Assembly: GCF_015207605.1 (NCBI RefSeq)
Contig: NZ_JADEWO010000040.1
Span: forward strand, 1 to 62,513
DNA from: Oculatella sp. LEGE 06141
GTDB lineage: Bacteria; Cyanobacteriota; Cyanobacteriia; Elainellales; Elainellaceae
Reading direction: 5' to 3'
DNA: 62,513 bases
Each line of letters begins with the position of its first letter. Within the stretch, counting starts at the first letter, position 1. Positions 20,700 through 29,437 of the stretch are shown here, in pieces. The notes beneath the pieces were generated by a model. That model did no database searches. It saw nothing but the letters and a program-made list of their open reading frames with translations, and had not been told where the DNA came from. The translations under genes and the position numbers were made by a program.

Positions 20700-20725
20700 A
20701 AGGGAGTCGCCTAAGTGACTCCCTT
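20700..20725 (-). terminator. Hairpin terminator after the 20802-21566 lipoprotein gene
   Basis: A perfect 9-bp stem (AAGGGAGTC/GACTCCCTT) has an 8-base loop. On the minus strand it follows the lipoprotein stop by about 77 bases and precedes mug. The T-run on the exit side is short (TTGTTTTG). Confidence 0.7.
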
Positions 20726-20801
20726 AGAATAACGAACCTTGAACAATGAATCAGTTGCAGATCCGTTGCAGATCCTTTGGTGTGGCGATCGCCAGTACAG
20801 G

Positions 20802-21566
20802 TTAGTACGAATTGGCGCTAAAGATATCTTCAACGTTTCCGGTGAAGTCACATTCCGCTGTCGTGCAATCGCGAAAGTCTACATGGAAGGTGCGATCGTC
20901 GATCCATTCAAAGCTGCTGATCTCCACATTGGGCGGCAATTCTTCCGAGAGTTGCGATTCACCCGCCGCCAAATCAACCACCACAAACCAGGTTGCTCCA
21001 TCGTGCTGCTCTACCAACACGGCATAGCGTTCATCTGCCGTCCACTGCACCCAGGCAGATCCCCCATACTTGCCAATATCCACTTTTTCAGCGGTGGCCT
21101 CGCGGGTATTGACCAAATATACAGACCAACACAACCCATCTTCCGAACCTTCTGCCTCACACGCTTTGACAAAGCGAAACGCGCCTGACGGTGACGACGG
21201 CGAAACGATGAGCCGCTTGGCATAGGTGACGGTGTCATCGCTGCTGTAGCTGACCGGGATTTCGGATAGAAGCACTTCATCTCCATAGGCAAGCTCACCG
21301 TCTGCGGTGAAGGTGAGACCATCAACGGCTTGAGTAGGGAGAAGGGTTCGCCAGTCTTGCTGTTCGGCAGGGGCTTGCGTATCGGTTTGAACTACCTCAG
21401 ATGGCGAACTACTCGCTGCATCGTTTAACTCAGACGACTTTTGATTTAAATCGGATGACGGTGGAATGACACTGCCACTGGTGCATCCTACCAGCAACAG
21501 AGTAGACAGCACACCAGCCCAAAGTGGCCGGATTGAGCCGACTTGCTGCTTTCCATCAGTACTCAT
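20802..21566 (-). CDS. Predicted lipoprotein, unknown function
   Basis: The 254-residue protein has a lipoprotein signal with lipobox LLLVGC (cysteine near residue 28). A Ser/Asp/Glu-rich linker to about residue 75 follows, then a beta-rich domain with short repeats of the type WVQWTADERYAVLVEQHDG and ISSFEWIDDRTFHVDF, which resemble blades of a WD40/TolB-like propeller. Four cysteines (FVKACEAEGSEDGLCW and FRDCTTAEC) could make two disulfides in the periplasm. ATG 21566 is used. No specific family could be named. Confidence 0.75.
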   Translation of the reverse strand: MSTDGKQQVGSIRPLWAGVLSTLLLVGCTSGSVIPPSSDLNQKSSELNDAASSSPSEVVQTDTQAPAEQQDWRTLLPTQAVDGLTFTADGELAYGDEVLLSEIPVSYSSDDTVTYAKRLIVSPSSPSGAFRFVKACEAEGSEDGLCWSVYLVNTREATAEKVDIGKYGGSAWVQWTADERYAVLVEQHDGATWFVVVDLAAGESQLSEELPPNVEISSFEWIDDRTFHVDFRDCTTAECDFTGNVEDIFSANSY

Positions 21567-21650
21567 TTTAATTACCTGCCTCAGGATCTACATCCTTGCG
21601 ATCGCGGAAGAGTAACTTCACCGTCAAGTAGGCGAATTACGGAGAAAAAA

Positions 21651-21672
21651 AGGGTGGGCATTAGCCCACCCT
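21651..21672 (-). terminator. Intrinsic terminator after chlB
   Basis: A 9-bp perfect stem (AGGGTGGGC/GCCCACCCT) has a 4-base loop, with an A7 run on its left that becomes a T-run on the minus strand. It lies 40 bases past the chlB stop. Confidence 0.88.
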
Positions 21673-21712
21673 ACTCAAACTAGCTGTTGCAACCGAAACG
21701 GTTGACGTTCAG

Positions 21713-23239
21713 TTAAGCCCCGACAGCTTCTTTGGCCGCGTACAGCACTTCTGCCGTAATTTGTTCAATGTTGCGTTCGCGGGCAAACTTCTCGGTGTTG
21801 CGCTTCACTTTGCCGCGCACAAACCCCGGAATCTTGTTGAGTTCTGCCAGACCATCTTTGCTCCAGTTGAGGTCAGAGTCGGCAGAAATTCCCTTGGTGA
21901 TTCCTTCTTTGGTGTCGTGGCCGCCAAAAATTTCCAGCAGGTGGTCTTCCATCCCCAGGGTAAAGGAGTTGTACACCAGATCGGTAATCTGGTTGGTGCC
22001 TTCGTAACCCAGAAATGGCTTGTAGCCGATGGGGAAGTTTTGGATATGAATTGGCGAGGCAATGACCCCACAAGGAATATCCAGGCGTTTACCGACATGG
22101 CGTTCCATCTGGGTGCCAAAGATGGCAGAGGGTTCAACACGGGCGATCGCATCCCCAATCGCACCATTGTCATCGCTGATGATCACTTCGTCGCAATACT
22201 CGCTCACCTGGTCGCGGAACCACTCTTCATCGTATTTGCAGTAGGTGCCTGCCCACACGACATGAATGCCCATTTCCCGTGCCAAAATTTTAGTCATGGC
22301 CGCCGCATGGGTATTGTCGCCAAAGACCACGGCTTTTTTGCCCGTCAGGTTTTGGCAGTCGATCGATCGCGAGAACCAGGCCGCTTGCGAAACGTACAGG
22401 GTTTGCTCGTTGATGTAAGATTCGTAGTTCACATCAGCCCCCTGTTCGTTCAGCACTTGCTGAATTTTGCGAAGGCAACGAGCCGTTTCCACAACGCCCA
22501 TCGGCGTGATGTCTACAAAGGGGGTGCCAAACTCCTCCTGCAAATAGTGGGCGGTCATTAAACCCAGTTCACGATAGGGCACCAGGTTAAACCAGGCACG
22601 GGGCAAGTTTTTGAGGTTATGAACCGATGCGCCTTCGGGAATGATTTCGTTGACCTCAATCCCCAAATCAGCCATCAACCGCTTCAGTTCGGTGCAATCG
22701 TGCTGGCTGTGGAAGCCGAGCGTAGAAGTACCAATAATGTTCACTGACGGCTTCTGGGTTTTGCCGTCTGGCAAGGTGCCCTTGCGACGGGCTTTCTCAA
22801 GGTAAAACTTAACCACTTGATGCAGGGTTCTGTCGGCGGCTTGCAGTTCATTGAACCGATAGTGATTCACGTCTGCCAGCATCACATCACCCTTGGCTTC
22901 GAGCTGGGCACGTTCGACAAAATTCTGCAAATCTTCCTGCAAAATGCTGGAGGTGCAGGTTGGAGTCAGTACAATCAGGTCGGGATGTTCTTCTGCATCC
23001 TTGCGCGTGATGTTATCAACCACCTTTTCTTGAGAGCCTCGCGCCAGCACGTTTCGGTCAACAACGCTGGTGGTGACTGGGGTAAAATCACGCTCCCGCT
23101 CTAGCATCGATCGCATGACGTTAAAGTAGTCATCACCAAGCGGCGCGTGCATGATGGCATGAACGTTTTTGAAGGAACTGGCGATGCGTAGCGTGCCGAT
23201 GTGGGCGGGTCCGGCATACATCCAGTAAGCCAATTTCAT
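21713..23239 (-). CDS. chlB: Light-independent protochlorophyllide reductase subunit B
   Basis: ChlB pairs with ChlN as the catalytic component of dark-operative protochlorophyllide reductase, the nitrogenase-like enzyme that makes chlorophyllide without light. ATG 23239 ([20 protein letters not shown]) has a GGAG box eight bases upstream and gives 508 residues, the normal ChlB length. Visible features include [21 protein letters not shown], the cluster-ligand region [15 protein letters not shown], and [17 protein letters not shown]. The C-terminal domain is YDEEWF...[39 protein letters not shown]. chlL and chlN are not in the window. A strong hairpin lies 135 bases upstream. Confidence 0.98.
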   Translation of the reverse strand: MKLAYWMYAGPAHIGTLRIASSFKNVHAIMHAPLGDDYFNVMRSMLERERDFTPVTTSVVDRNVLARGSQEKVVDNITRKDAEEHPDLIVLTPTCTSSILQEDLQNFVERAQLEAKGDVMLADVNHYRFNELQAADRTLHQVVKFYLEKARRKGTLPDGKTQKPSVNIIGTSTLGFHSQHDCTELKRLMADLGIEVNEIIPEGASVHNLKNLPRAWFNLVPYRELGLMTAHYLQEEFGTPFVDITPMGVVETARCLRKIQQVLNEQGADVNYESYINEQTLYVSQAAWFSRSIDCQNLTGKKAVVFGDNTHAAAMTKILAREMGIHVVWAGTYCKYDEEWFRDQVSEYCDEVIISDDNGAIGDAIARVEPSAIFGTQMERHVGKRLDIPCGVIASPIHIQNFPIGYKPFLGYEGTNQITDLVYNSFTLGMEDHLLEIFGGHDTKEGITKGISADSDLNWSKDGLAELNKIPGFVRGKVKRNTEKFARERNIEQITAEVLYAAKEAVGA

Positions 23240-23373
23240 AAAGTGATCTCCATTATGCTGAGGTGCGAACTGCCCAGGAAGGCTGAACTGAGCCAAGGAT
23301 CTGAGGCTAAGGTTGCTTTTGATTGTCTCAAAGATGCAGCGATCGCGAGCGGTGACTTAACCGGGGGTTAGAC

Positions 23374-23413
23374 GCAGATAAGGGTTTGAACGATCGCCCA
23401 AACCCTTATCTGC
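23374..23413. terminator. 15-bp perfect hairpin between the GT4 gene and chlB
   Basis: The arms GCAGATAAGGGTTTG and CAAACCCTTATCTGC pair perfectly around a 10-base loop containing CGATCG. It lies 97 bases past the GT4 stop and 135 bases before the chlB start. It lacks a T-run, so it could be a T-less terminator or a control element. Confidence 0.6.
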
Positions 23414-23509
23414 CTTAGGATAGAGTGCATCCTTGCGAACCAACTCGTCTGGTTTAATTGAAACGATTCTTAATTGTTCGTGATAAGCCGCAAAGTCTCG
23501 ATAGTTCCT

Positions 23510-24613
23510 CTAGCGATACCGTGTCAAGTCCTCCACCGCAGACGACTTCATCGCCGCCCTGTCCCACAAATCGGTGAGCAGATGCTTGTGGTCTTGAATG
23601 TCTGACTTTTTCGCCTGAAGAAAACCAGCCTCGCGGATTTCAGTGGGAACGGGCTGGGTCACAATAGCTTGCACCTGCTCAATTGAGTCGTAGAGGAACC
23701 CTCCATTCCCCACATACTCTTGCAGATCGGGACGAATATTTGGCATACAAACACCAACTCCGGCGGCCTGGGCTTCTGCGATCGCCATCGGCCACCCCAC
23801 CGTTGCCAGATCAAACGCAGCCGTATACACCAGCCATTGATGCTTTTTATACTCTGGAGGCATTTCGTTTGGCTCGACTGGCAAAATGATGTTGACCGGA
23901 TTTCCCTTCGCCTGGTTGAGCGTTTTTAGCGTTTGCACCTCGTAACCAAGGGCATAAAGATTAAATTCGCGGTCGGGCAAGCAGGAGGCAAGCTGAATAT
24001 AGTCCTCCATTTTTTTCTTGGGAATGGCCGCTCCCGTATTCATGATGGCATTCCCGTTGGGGGAGCGATCGTAGAACAGGGCATAGTTCACAACCGGATA
24101 GCAATCAATGATTTGGTTTGCCCGGATGCCTTGCTGTTCTAAATACGGTCGGGCAAACGGAAACGCCAATACGCCCAGGCACAGTTCATGGTTGGCCCAA
24201 TGCAGGTTTTCTTTGATCTTGGCTACTTTTTGAAATTGCGGCGTGTTTCGTTCTAGAAATTGCCGGATGCGGCCTCGCCAGGGTTTAGGACGGAGGGCAA
24301 GCGTGTCGTAGGAGTGCGATCGCACCGTGAACGGAATTCCCAGTTCGGTTGCCAGGGGTGCCACAAACTCTAACTGGTTAAGATAGTGAGTGTGAATGAC
24401 ATCGGGTTTCACCTGGGCGATCAGGTCTTTAATCGCATCCTGTTCCGTTAAATGGTGATAGGGCAGGTGATTGTTGTACGGTACATTAGAAGGCTTGCGA
24501 GACACGATAGTGACATCATAGTCGTCGCAAACGGCTTCAAGTTCTGTCTTGATATAGGTTTGCGAGATTTGAGGATAACCTCGAATGATATACAGTACAG
24601 ATGCCTTTTTCAC
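23510..24613 (-). CDS. Glycosyltransferase family 4 protein
   Basis: The start is GTG 24613 (VKKASVLYIIRGYPQISQTYI), chosen because AGGAG lies seven bases before it; a longer frame upstream has no such box. The 367-residue protein has a GT-B layout. The N-terminal half carries QTYIKTELEAV and DVIHTHYLNQLEFVAPLATELGIPFTVRSHSYD. The C-terminal half carries PNEMPPEYKKHQWLVYTAAFDLATVGWPMAIAEAQAAGV. In most GT4 enzymes the last motif is E-x7-E; here the first Glu is replaced. It probably adds a sugar to an extracellular polysaccharide or glycolipid. A GT2 gene lies 149 bases upstream on the same strand. Confidence 0.85.
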   Translation of the reverse strand: MKKASVLYIIRGYPQISQTYIKTELEAVCDDYDVTIVSRKPSNVPYNNHLPYHHLTEQDAIKDLIAQVKPDVIHTHYLNQLEFVAPLATELGIPFTVRSHSYDTLALRPKPWRGRIRQFLERNTPQFQKVAKIKENLHWANHELCLGVLAFPFARPYLEQQGIRANQIIDCYPVVNYALFYDRSPNGNAIMNTGAAIPKKKMEDYIQLASCLPDREFNLYALGYEVQTLKTLNQAKGNPVNIILPVEPNEMPPEYKKHQWLVYTAAFDLATVGWPMAIAEAQAAGVGVCMPNIRPDLQEYVGNGGFLYDSIEQVQAIVTQPVPTEIREAGFLQAKKSDIQDHKHLLTDLWDRAAMKSSAVEDLTRYR

Positions 24614-24762
24614 AGTCGCTCTCCTGGAGGGGAATGAACATAAAATGATACCCATCACGAGGCTTGGCTCAGGGTACAATGAGTTGCAATTGAAGACGGT
24701 TTAACCCGTTTTCTGGATTGCACTCGCCCCTATTGCACTCGCCCCTTTTACCTGGCTTCTAC

Positions 24763-25671
24763 TCAATTACTTGAGGGAACGGACGGCATTTGCCAGCCAC
24801 GTTTCTGTAAGCTTTTTCGCAGATTCCAGGAGGCTTGACCCAAAACGTGACGCGGATGAATTCGTATAGCCCACAGTAGATTGGCGATCGCAGCCTGACT
24901 CTGCCCCATCTCGTAAGAGATGAGAGCGTGTTTTAATACAAAGTCGGCAAACGCTTTGGGATGCGCCCTAAAGATCGCGTGGTGCTTGCGGATGAGTTGA
25001 TGAAAACTGACCTGTCGCAATGCCGGGTTGCGGGAAATGCGGGGGCCTTCATGCACCATCAGTTGATAGGTAACATTCGGCAAACCGAGGATAGAGCAGA
25101 CCGGATTTAGCCTCAGGAATAGTTCCGTATGAACGCGAGACTGAAAAGACTCGTCATACCCGCCAATACTGAGCAGCAGTTCCCGTTCAACCACCAGGGT
25201 TTGTTTTGACAGGAAGGATTGTCCTACATCGATCGCTTCCAGGAAAAAATGGGAGCCACGGGGCAGCGTGGGCGGCAGGCGAGTTTGAACAACTTCACCC
25301 CTCTGATTAACCACCTCCAACCCAGACAGTACCGCTACGGGTTGGGGCAGCGTTGACTCAGCCAGTGCCGTGAGCGAAACCTCTGCCATGTGGGGCAACA
25401 GCCGATCGTCATCATCCAGGTAGGTAATGTAGCGGCCTCGTGCGGTGTGGGCACCTACATTTCGAGCGGCAGCCGTTCCTTTGTTTTCGGGCAGGCGAAC
25501 CACCGTCAGCCGGGGATGGTCGGGCAGGCTCACTGGCTCAGGAGATGCATCATCAACCACAACCACTTCCACATCCTCCAGCGTTTGCTCTAGAGCGCTG
25601 TTTACGGCACGCGATACTAAATGGGGACGGTTGTAGGTGGGAATAATGATACTGAGACAAGGATTGCTCAT
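24763..25671 (-). CDS. Glycosyltransferase family 2 protein
   Basis: The 302-residue GT-A enzyme begins with the nucleotide-sugar fold (LSIIIPTYNRPHLVSRAVNSAL, then VEVVVVDDASPEP) and has the metal-binding acidic run YITYLDDDDRLLP near residue 90. LETFDES-like acceptor elements and VCSILGLPNVTYQLMVHEG follow. The C-terminus is a helical region without membrane segments. It is likely to work with the GT4 protein downstream in polysaccharide synthesis. The start at ATG 25671 (MSNPCLS) sits at the edge of a 1-kb gene-free region. Confidence 0.87.
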   Translation of the reverse strand: MSNPCLSIIIPTYNRPHLVSRAVNSALEQTLEDVEVVVVDDASPEPVSLPDHPRLTVVRLPENKGTAAARNVGAHTARGRYITYLDDDDRLLPHMAEVSLTALAESTLPQPVAVLSGLEVVNQRGEVVQTRLPPTLPRGSHFFLEAIDVGQSFLSKQTLVVERELLLSIGGYDESFQSRVHTELFLRLNPVCSILGLPNVTYQLMVHEGPRISRNPALRQVSFHQLIRKHHAIFRAHPKAFADFVLKHALISYEMGQSQAAIANLLWAIRIHPRHVLGQASWNLRKSLQKRGWQMPSVPSSN

Positions 25672-25759
25672 GGTGGTAGATTAAGGGGCTAGATGAACAT
25701 AGACGCGATCGATTGCCTCAACGGTGCATGGATTGAATACTACATTCGTGTGAGCATTC

Positions 25760-25875
25760 CTGTGGGGGCGCAGCATTTGGCAGATAGCCCTTGTAGTAAT
25801 AGACCCAGAACTGTTGCCCGTAGATTGCTTCCCGCAGGGTATGCTAAGCCCCTACACGTGTTGGGCTACAAACTA
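25760..25875. repeat. Palindromic MITE-like element, copy 1
   Basis: The left end reads GGGGGCGCAGCATTTGGCAG and the right end is its imperfect inverse, closing with CCCCTACACGTGTTGGGCTA. The interior contains AGACCCAGA and TTGCCCGTAG. A second copy lies in inverted orientation at 60285-60382. No coding capacity, so any movement would need a transposase in trans. Confidence 0.7.
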
Positions 25876-26195
25876 GACTGTTAAGACAACCTCTTAGACC
25901 CACCGAACGAGTGTCATTATTGAATGGCACAATTATCCTGGGTTGCTGCAATGGCGGCACACCCGGACTGCACAGAACCGCACAGCTTGACAGAGAAGCT
26001 TGAGTTGGACAGATAGCAGTCTATATGAATGCTCGTCATTCTAAAGCAGCACCGTTATTGTGCTGTAGCTGCTAAGGCATCTTCACACAATCCTTATGTC
26101 GAATTAAATTGTTTGAAGAGGGGATAAAAATTTCAGGCACTCAACTGTTGTTAGCCTTGACTGACAACCGCTGCTGAAATGTTTGATTCATCTCT

Positions 26196-26225
26196 TGCTT
26201 CGGCTTCGGCTTCGGCTTCGGCTTC
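26196..26225. repeat. GCTTCG hexamer, five perfect copies
   Basis: Five consecutive GCTTCG units run from 26196 to 26225. They sit just before the 14-bp tandem array and share its TTCG/CGAA core. Confidence 0.9.
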
Positions 26226-26256
26226 GCTCAGCCTGCGGTAGTGGTAAGGGTGAAGT

Positions 26257-26312
26257 GGATTGAGCGGAGTGGATTGAGCCAAGTCGATTGAGCTTAGTGG
26301 ATTGAGCGAAGT
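26257..26312. repeat. 14-bp tandem repeat, four copies (GATTGAGCSRAGTS)
   Basis: Four adjacent 14-bp units (GATTGAGCGGAGTG, GATTGAGCCAAGTC, GATTGAGCTTAGTG, GATTGAGCGAAGTC) differ only at positions 9, 10 and 14. They lie in a non-coding region. Repeats of this general type are dispersed in filamentous cyanobacterial genomes. Confidence 0.9.
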
Positions 26313-26583
26313 CGAAATCCACGTCCCGACGGTCAGGTCAACAGGTTTACGGGCATTTCAGCAGTGTGAGGAGGTCTGAAACGGAGCGATGGCTCGACAG
26401 TTGCCGATGCTCATCAGCATAAAATTTGGGATATTGACTCTGTTTTACAGATACGGTAGGTTGAGATCTTATCGCCACTCTACTGAGTCGCGATCGCACC
26501 GCCCGAAAATTTAGTCAAACGCGACCCGAAGTTGCTCTCAACAACTCCGAGCCGCTGACCCAGCCAAACTGAAAACGGCAGTT

Positions 26584-26703
26584 GGTGGGCTAAGGAAGTA
26601 TTTTAACTCTTCCCAGCCACCCCGATTTGCTATGAGCATTGGCACGGGGTGGCTAAATTTTTGGGTTTTCCTGGCCTGTCCTATTCCAAGGAAGTGAAAA
26701 CCC
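26584..26703 (+). promoter_or_regulatory. Structured leader with overlapping hairpins upstream of the 26704 gene (candidate attenuator)
   Basis: Three stems are visible. Stem A pairs 26584-26598 with 26609-26621 (GGAAG/CTTCC inside, GGTGGGCT/AGCCACC outside, one bulge). Stem B is a perfect 10-bp stem, AGCCACCCCG (26615-26624) with CGGGGTGGCT (26645-26654), and is followed by T5. A and B share 26615-26621, so they exclude each other. Stem C, GGGTTTTC (26663-26670) with GAAAACCC (26696-26703), holds the ribosome binding site AAGGAAG in its loop and ends at the ATG. The layout suggests transcriptional and translational control; the ligand is unknown. Confidence 0.5.
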
Positions 26704-26976
26704 ATGACGCAATTGTTACTGAATTCTCCTGGAGCCACCAGCGCTCCAGCGTGCCATCCCTCGATCGCCCTTCCCCCCGAACGCGACCCGCTTAAGCATC
26801 TGCTGATTGGCTCTCCTCGCGCTATTCGTCACACGATTCACCTGTTGCATAACTTGCATTATGTGGAAGCGGGGTTGTGGAGTCCGCTGATTGCCATTCC
26901 CAACCATCAACTGATCATCACTCCCAACAATGGCGACATGATGAGTCTATTGCTGCGGCAGATTCAATTCCAGTAA
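26704..26976 (+). CDS. Small conserved protein of unknown function
   Basis: The 90-residue protein starts at ATG 26704 with AAGGAAG nine bases before it. Its core (DPLKHLLIGSPRAIRHTIHLLHNLHYVEAGLWSPLIAI, then HQLIITPNNGDMMSLLLRQI) looks like a compact alpha/beta domain. I recall similar short proteins in other cyanobacteria but cannot give a function. It is preceded by a structured leader and converges on cysK, at the left border of the sulfur island. No cysteines remain apart from one in the N-terminal tail. Confidence 0.65.
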   Translation: MTQLLLNSPGATSAPACHPSIALPPERDPLKHLLIGSPRAIRHTIHLLHNLHYVEAGLWSPLIAIPNHQLIITPNNGDMMSLLLRQIQFQ

Positions 26977-27119
26977 TTGAATGGTGAGGGCGATCGCCCC
27001 TCTTGCTGTACATCGTTCAAAAAAAGGAGCAAGTTGTACACTTTCTCCTCACATGGTTCTCCAGAGAAAACGTATCAATGATCGTTTTACAGCTTCTACA
27101 ACCACTGAAGCATCAACCA

Positions 27120-28112
27120 TTACACCGTCGGTGCCAGAGTCTTTTCAGCCGAAGGGAGGGTAACAAACTCAACCGGGGGCACATCCTTAAACAAAACAGT
27201 GCTGAGGTAACGCTCACCAAAGCTGGGTTGAATCATCACAATCAGCTTATCGGCGTTTTCTGGACGTTTACCCACTTCGATCGCGGCAGCCAGCGCGGCT
27301 CCAGCCGAAATACCAGAGAGTAATCCTTCTTCTCGCGCCAGACGACGGCCAAAGGCGATCGCCTGGTCATCGGTCACTTGTATTACCTCATCAATTAAGT
27401 CACGCTGCAACACTTGAGGCACAAATCCAGCACCGATCCCTTGAATCTTGTGGGAGCCAGGTTGCCCTCCAGACAATACATGACTGTTAACGGGTTCAAC
27501 GGCGATCGCCTTAAAGCCAGGTTTGCGCTGCTTGAGTACGTCTGCCACGCCTGTAATGGTGCCGCCTGTGCCAACCCCTGCAATCAAAATATCAATAGCT
27601 CCGTCGGTATCGACCCACAGTTCTTCAGCCGTAGTCTCGCGATGAATTTTAGGATTGGCCGGATTGCTAAACTGCTGGGGCATAAAGGCATTGGGAAGGC
27701 TGGCTGCAATTTCCTCAGCCCGCCGAATTGCTCCCTTCATCCCATTGCTACCAGGAGTTAACACCAACTGAGCACCGTAGGCTTGCAGCATGGCGCGACG
27801 CTCCAGGCTCATTGTGTCTGGCATCGTCAGAATTAGCCGATATCCCTTGGCCGCTGCTACCATTGCCAAAGCAATTCCGGTATTACCAGAGGTGGGTTCC
27901 ACCAAAATGGTTTGCTCTGGATGAATCAATCCTTCATCCTCAGCCGACTGAACCATGCTGACACCAATTCGATCTTTGACCGATGCTGCCGGGTTCATGC
28001 CCTCCAACTTCACAACGATCTGAGCAACACATCCTTCCGCTTGGGGGATTCGCTTTAAGCGGACTAATGGAGTTTTACCAACCAGCTCCGTGACATCGTT
28101 TGCAATCTGCAT
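27120..28112 (-). CDS. cysK: Cysteine synthase A (O-acetylserine sulfhydrylase)
   Basis: CysK joins sulfide to O-acetylserine to make cysteine, using PLP. The start is ATG 28112 ([19 protein letters not shown]), with GAGG eight bases upstream; the GTG at 28121 overlaps that box. The 330-residue protein has the PLP-lysine motif [11 protein letters not shown] near residue 45, the substrate loop [10 protein letters not shown] near 75, the phosphate-binding glycines [10 protein letters not shown] near 180, and SGISAGAAL near 265. An ACTACGGTAAA-type motif lies about 120 bases upstream. cysE, whose product binds CysK in many bacteria, is 5 kb away in the same island. Confidence 0.96.
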   Translation of the reverse strand: MQIANDVTELVGKTPLVRLKRIPQAEGCVAQIVVKLEGMNPAASVKDRIGVSMVQSAEDEGLIHPEQTILVEPTSGNTGIALAMVAAAKGYRLILTMPDTMSLERRAMLQAYGAQLVLTPGSNGMKGAIRRAEEIAASLPNAFMPQQFSNPANPKIHRETTAEELWVDTDGAIDILIAGVGTGGTITGVADVLKQRKPGFKAIAVEPVNSHVLSGGQPGSHKIQGIGAGFVPQVLQRDLIDEVIQVTDDQAIAFGRRLAREEGLLSGISAGAALAAAIEVGKRPENADKLIVMIQPSFGERYLSTVLFKDVPPVEFVTLPSAEKTLAPTV

Positions 28113-28227
28113 GGGTCTCACCTCAATGGATTAAAGGGATTGGCAATCAAACCAGTCAAACCGTTGTAACGTTGATATCACTACCATTCGAGTGGCGTAC
28201 CGTTCAAGTGACACTCAAATGGCACTG

Positions 28228-28253
28228 AGTATACTACGGTAAATCGATGATTT
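28228..28253 (-). promoter_or_regulatory. Motif site 1 and -10-like box in the cysK promoter region
   Basis: The plus strand reads ATACTACGGTAAATCGATGA at 28231-28250. On the minus strand TATACT (28228-28233) could be the cysK -10 box, with the motif just upstream of it. The same motif occurs at 28331 and 31064. No regulator is known for it here. Confidence 0.45.
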
Positions 28254-28329
28254 TTGAGGGTTTTGTTTAACCTTAATGTAGCGTTGGAAACCAGCGATAA
28301 ACGTAACGAATGGTATCACCTTTCATCAT

Positions 28330-28352
28330 TATAATACGGTAAACCGATAGGA
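28330..28352 (+). promoter_or_regulatory. Motif site 2 and TATAAT box upstream of the 28413 oxidoreductase gene
   Basis: TATAAT at 28330-28335 runs directly into TACGGTAAACCGATAG (28335-28350), 63 bases before the start codon. A protein bound there would overlap the transcription start, as a repressor would. Confidence 0.5.
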
Positions 28353-28412
28353 TTAAAGTAGTTTATCGGCACGCATCACTTAAACCAATCAACTTGAGAT
28401 GAGGCACTTCGT

Positions 28413-29357
28413 ATGAGCATCCGTGCTGTTGTTGTTGATCCCAACGTCTCTGGACGGCTTGCCTTGCGGAATGTAGATGAACCCACACCTGCTCCAGATG
28501 AAGCTCTGGTGCGAGTTACTGCGATTTCCCTCAACCGGGGAGAAGTGAGGCGATCGACCACAGCCGAGGCTGGATGGCGACCGGGCTGGGACTTGGCTGG
28601 AGTGGTTGAAACATCTGCCGCTGATGGGTCGGGGCCACCGCAAGGAGCCAGAGTCGTAGGATTTCTTCGCTCTGGAGCATGGGCTGAACACGTTGCCGTC
28701 CCCACTCACTCGCTGGCTGAACTGCCTTCTGCCGTTTCGTTTGCCCAAGCGGCAACCCTGCCTGTTGCCGGGTTAACCGCCTATCACGCCTTGGCAAAAG
28801 GCGGTTCGCTCTTAGGTCGCCCGGTGCTCATTACAGGTGCTTCTGGTGGAGTCGGTCATTTTGCTATTCAGTTAGCTCGCCTCTCAGGAGCGCAGGTGAC
28901 AGCCCACATCCGACGGCCAGAGCAGGAGGCGTTGGTGAAAGCCGCAGGAGCGCACCACATTGTGATTGGAGACGACCTCTCTGCCGCAAAAGCGCATGGC
29001 CCTTTTCACCTGATTGTGGAATCCGTGGGCGGATCAACGCTGGCAACAGCGCTGGGATTGTTGGCTTTAGATGGCACCACGGTTCTATTTGGCACCTCAG
29101 GCGGATCAGAGGTCACGTTCAACGCATCACAATTTTATGCAACGGCAGGCTCAACGCTGTATGGTCTGCTTTTGTTTCATGAGTTGAAGCGTGAATCGGC
29201 GGCGATCGGGCTGAAACGGTTAGCTGATTTGGTGGCTGCCGGCCAGTTACAGCCTCATATTGATGCCGAAGCCAGTTGGCTAGAAATAGCCGACTGGGCA
29301 CAGAAATTGCTCGATCGCCGTTTTGTCGGTAAAGCAGTTCTGCACATTGCAGATTGA
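28413..29357 (+). CDS. Zinc-independent MDR-family NAD(P)H oxidoreductase (quinone reductase-like)
   Basis: The 314-residue protein has the medium-chain dehydrogenase/reductase layout. A GroES-like N-terminal domain (PAPDEALVRVTAISLNRGEVRR) is followed by a Rossmann domain with LITGASGGVGHFAIQLARLSGAQVTA near residue 135. The catalytic-zinc ligands of alcohol dehydrogenases are missing, which places it with quinone oxidoreductase/crotonyl reductase-like enzymes. The substrate is unknown. It is the first gene of a run with the binding protein and permease (80-base gap) and has motif site 2 in its promoter region, so a role in the sulfur island is inferred. Confidence 0.87.
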   Translation: MSIRAVVVDPNVSGRLALRNVDEPTPAPDEALVRVTAISLNRGEVRRSTTAEAGWRPGWDLAGVVETSAADGSGPPQGARVVGFLRSGAWAEHVAVPTHSLAELPSAVSFAQAATLPVAGLTAYHALAKGGSLLGRPVLITGASGGVGHFAIQLARLSGAQVTAHIRRPEQEALVKAAGAHHIVIGDDLSAAKAHGPFHLIVESVGGSTLATALGLLALDGTTVLFGTSGGSEVTFNASQFYATAGSTLYGLLLFHELKRESAAIGLKRLADLVAAGQLQPHIDAEASWLEIADWAQKLLDRRFVGKAVLHIAD

Positions 29358-29437
29358 AGCAGACGGTTTTACCCGTCTGGTGTCAATGAATGATGCCACC
29401 AACCAGTTATTAACATTACTCAAGGTCAAAGTATCCA

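Noticed and set aside
21761-22561. 266-codon plus-strand frame opposite chlB
   Set aside because: Shadow of the strongly supported chlB gene.
26196-26312. Possible CRISPR array
   Set aside because: The units are directly adjacent tandem repeats without spacers, and no cas gene is present.
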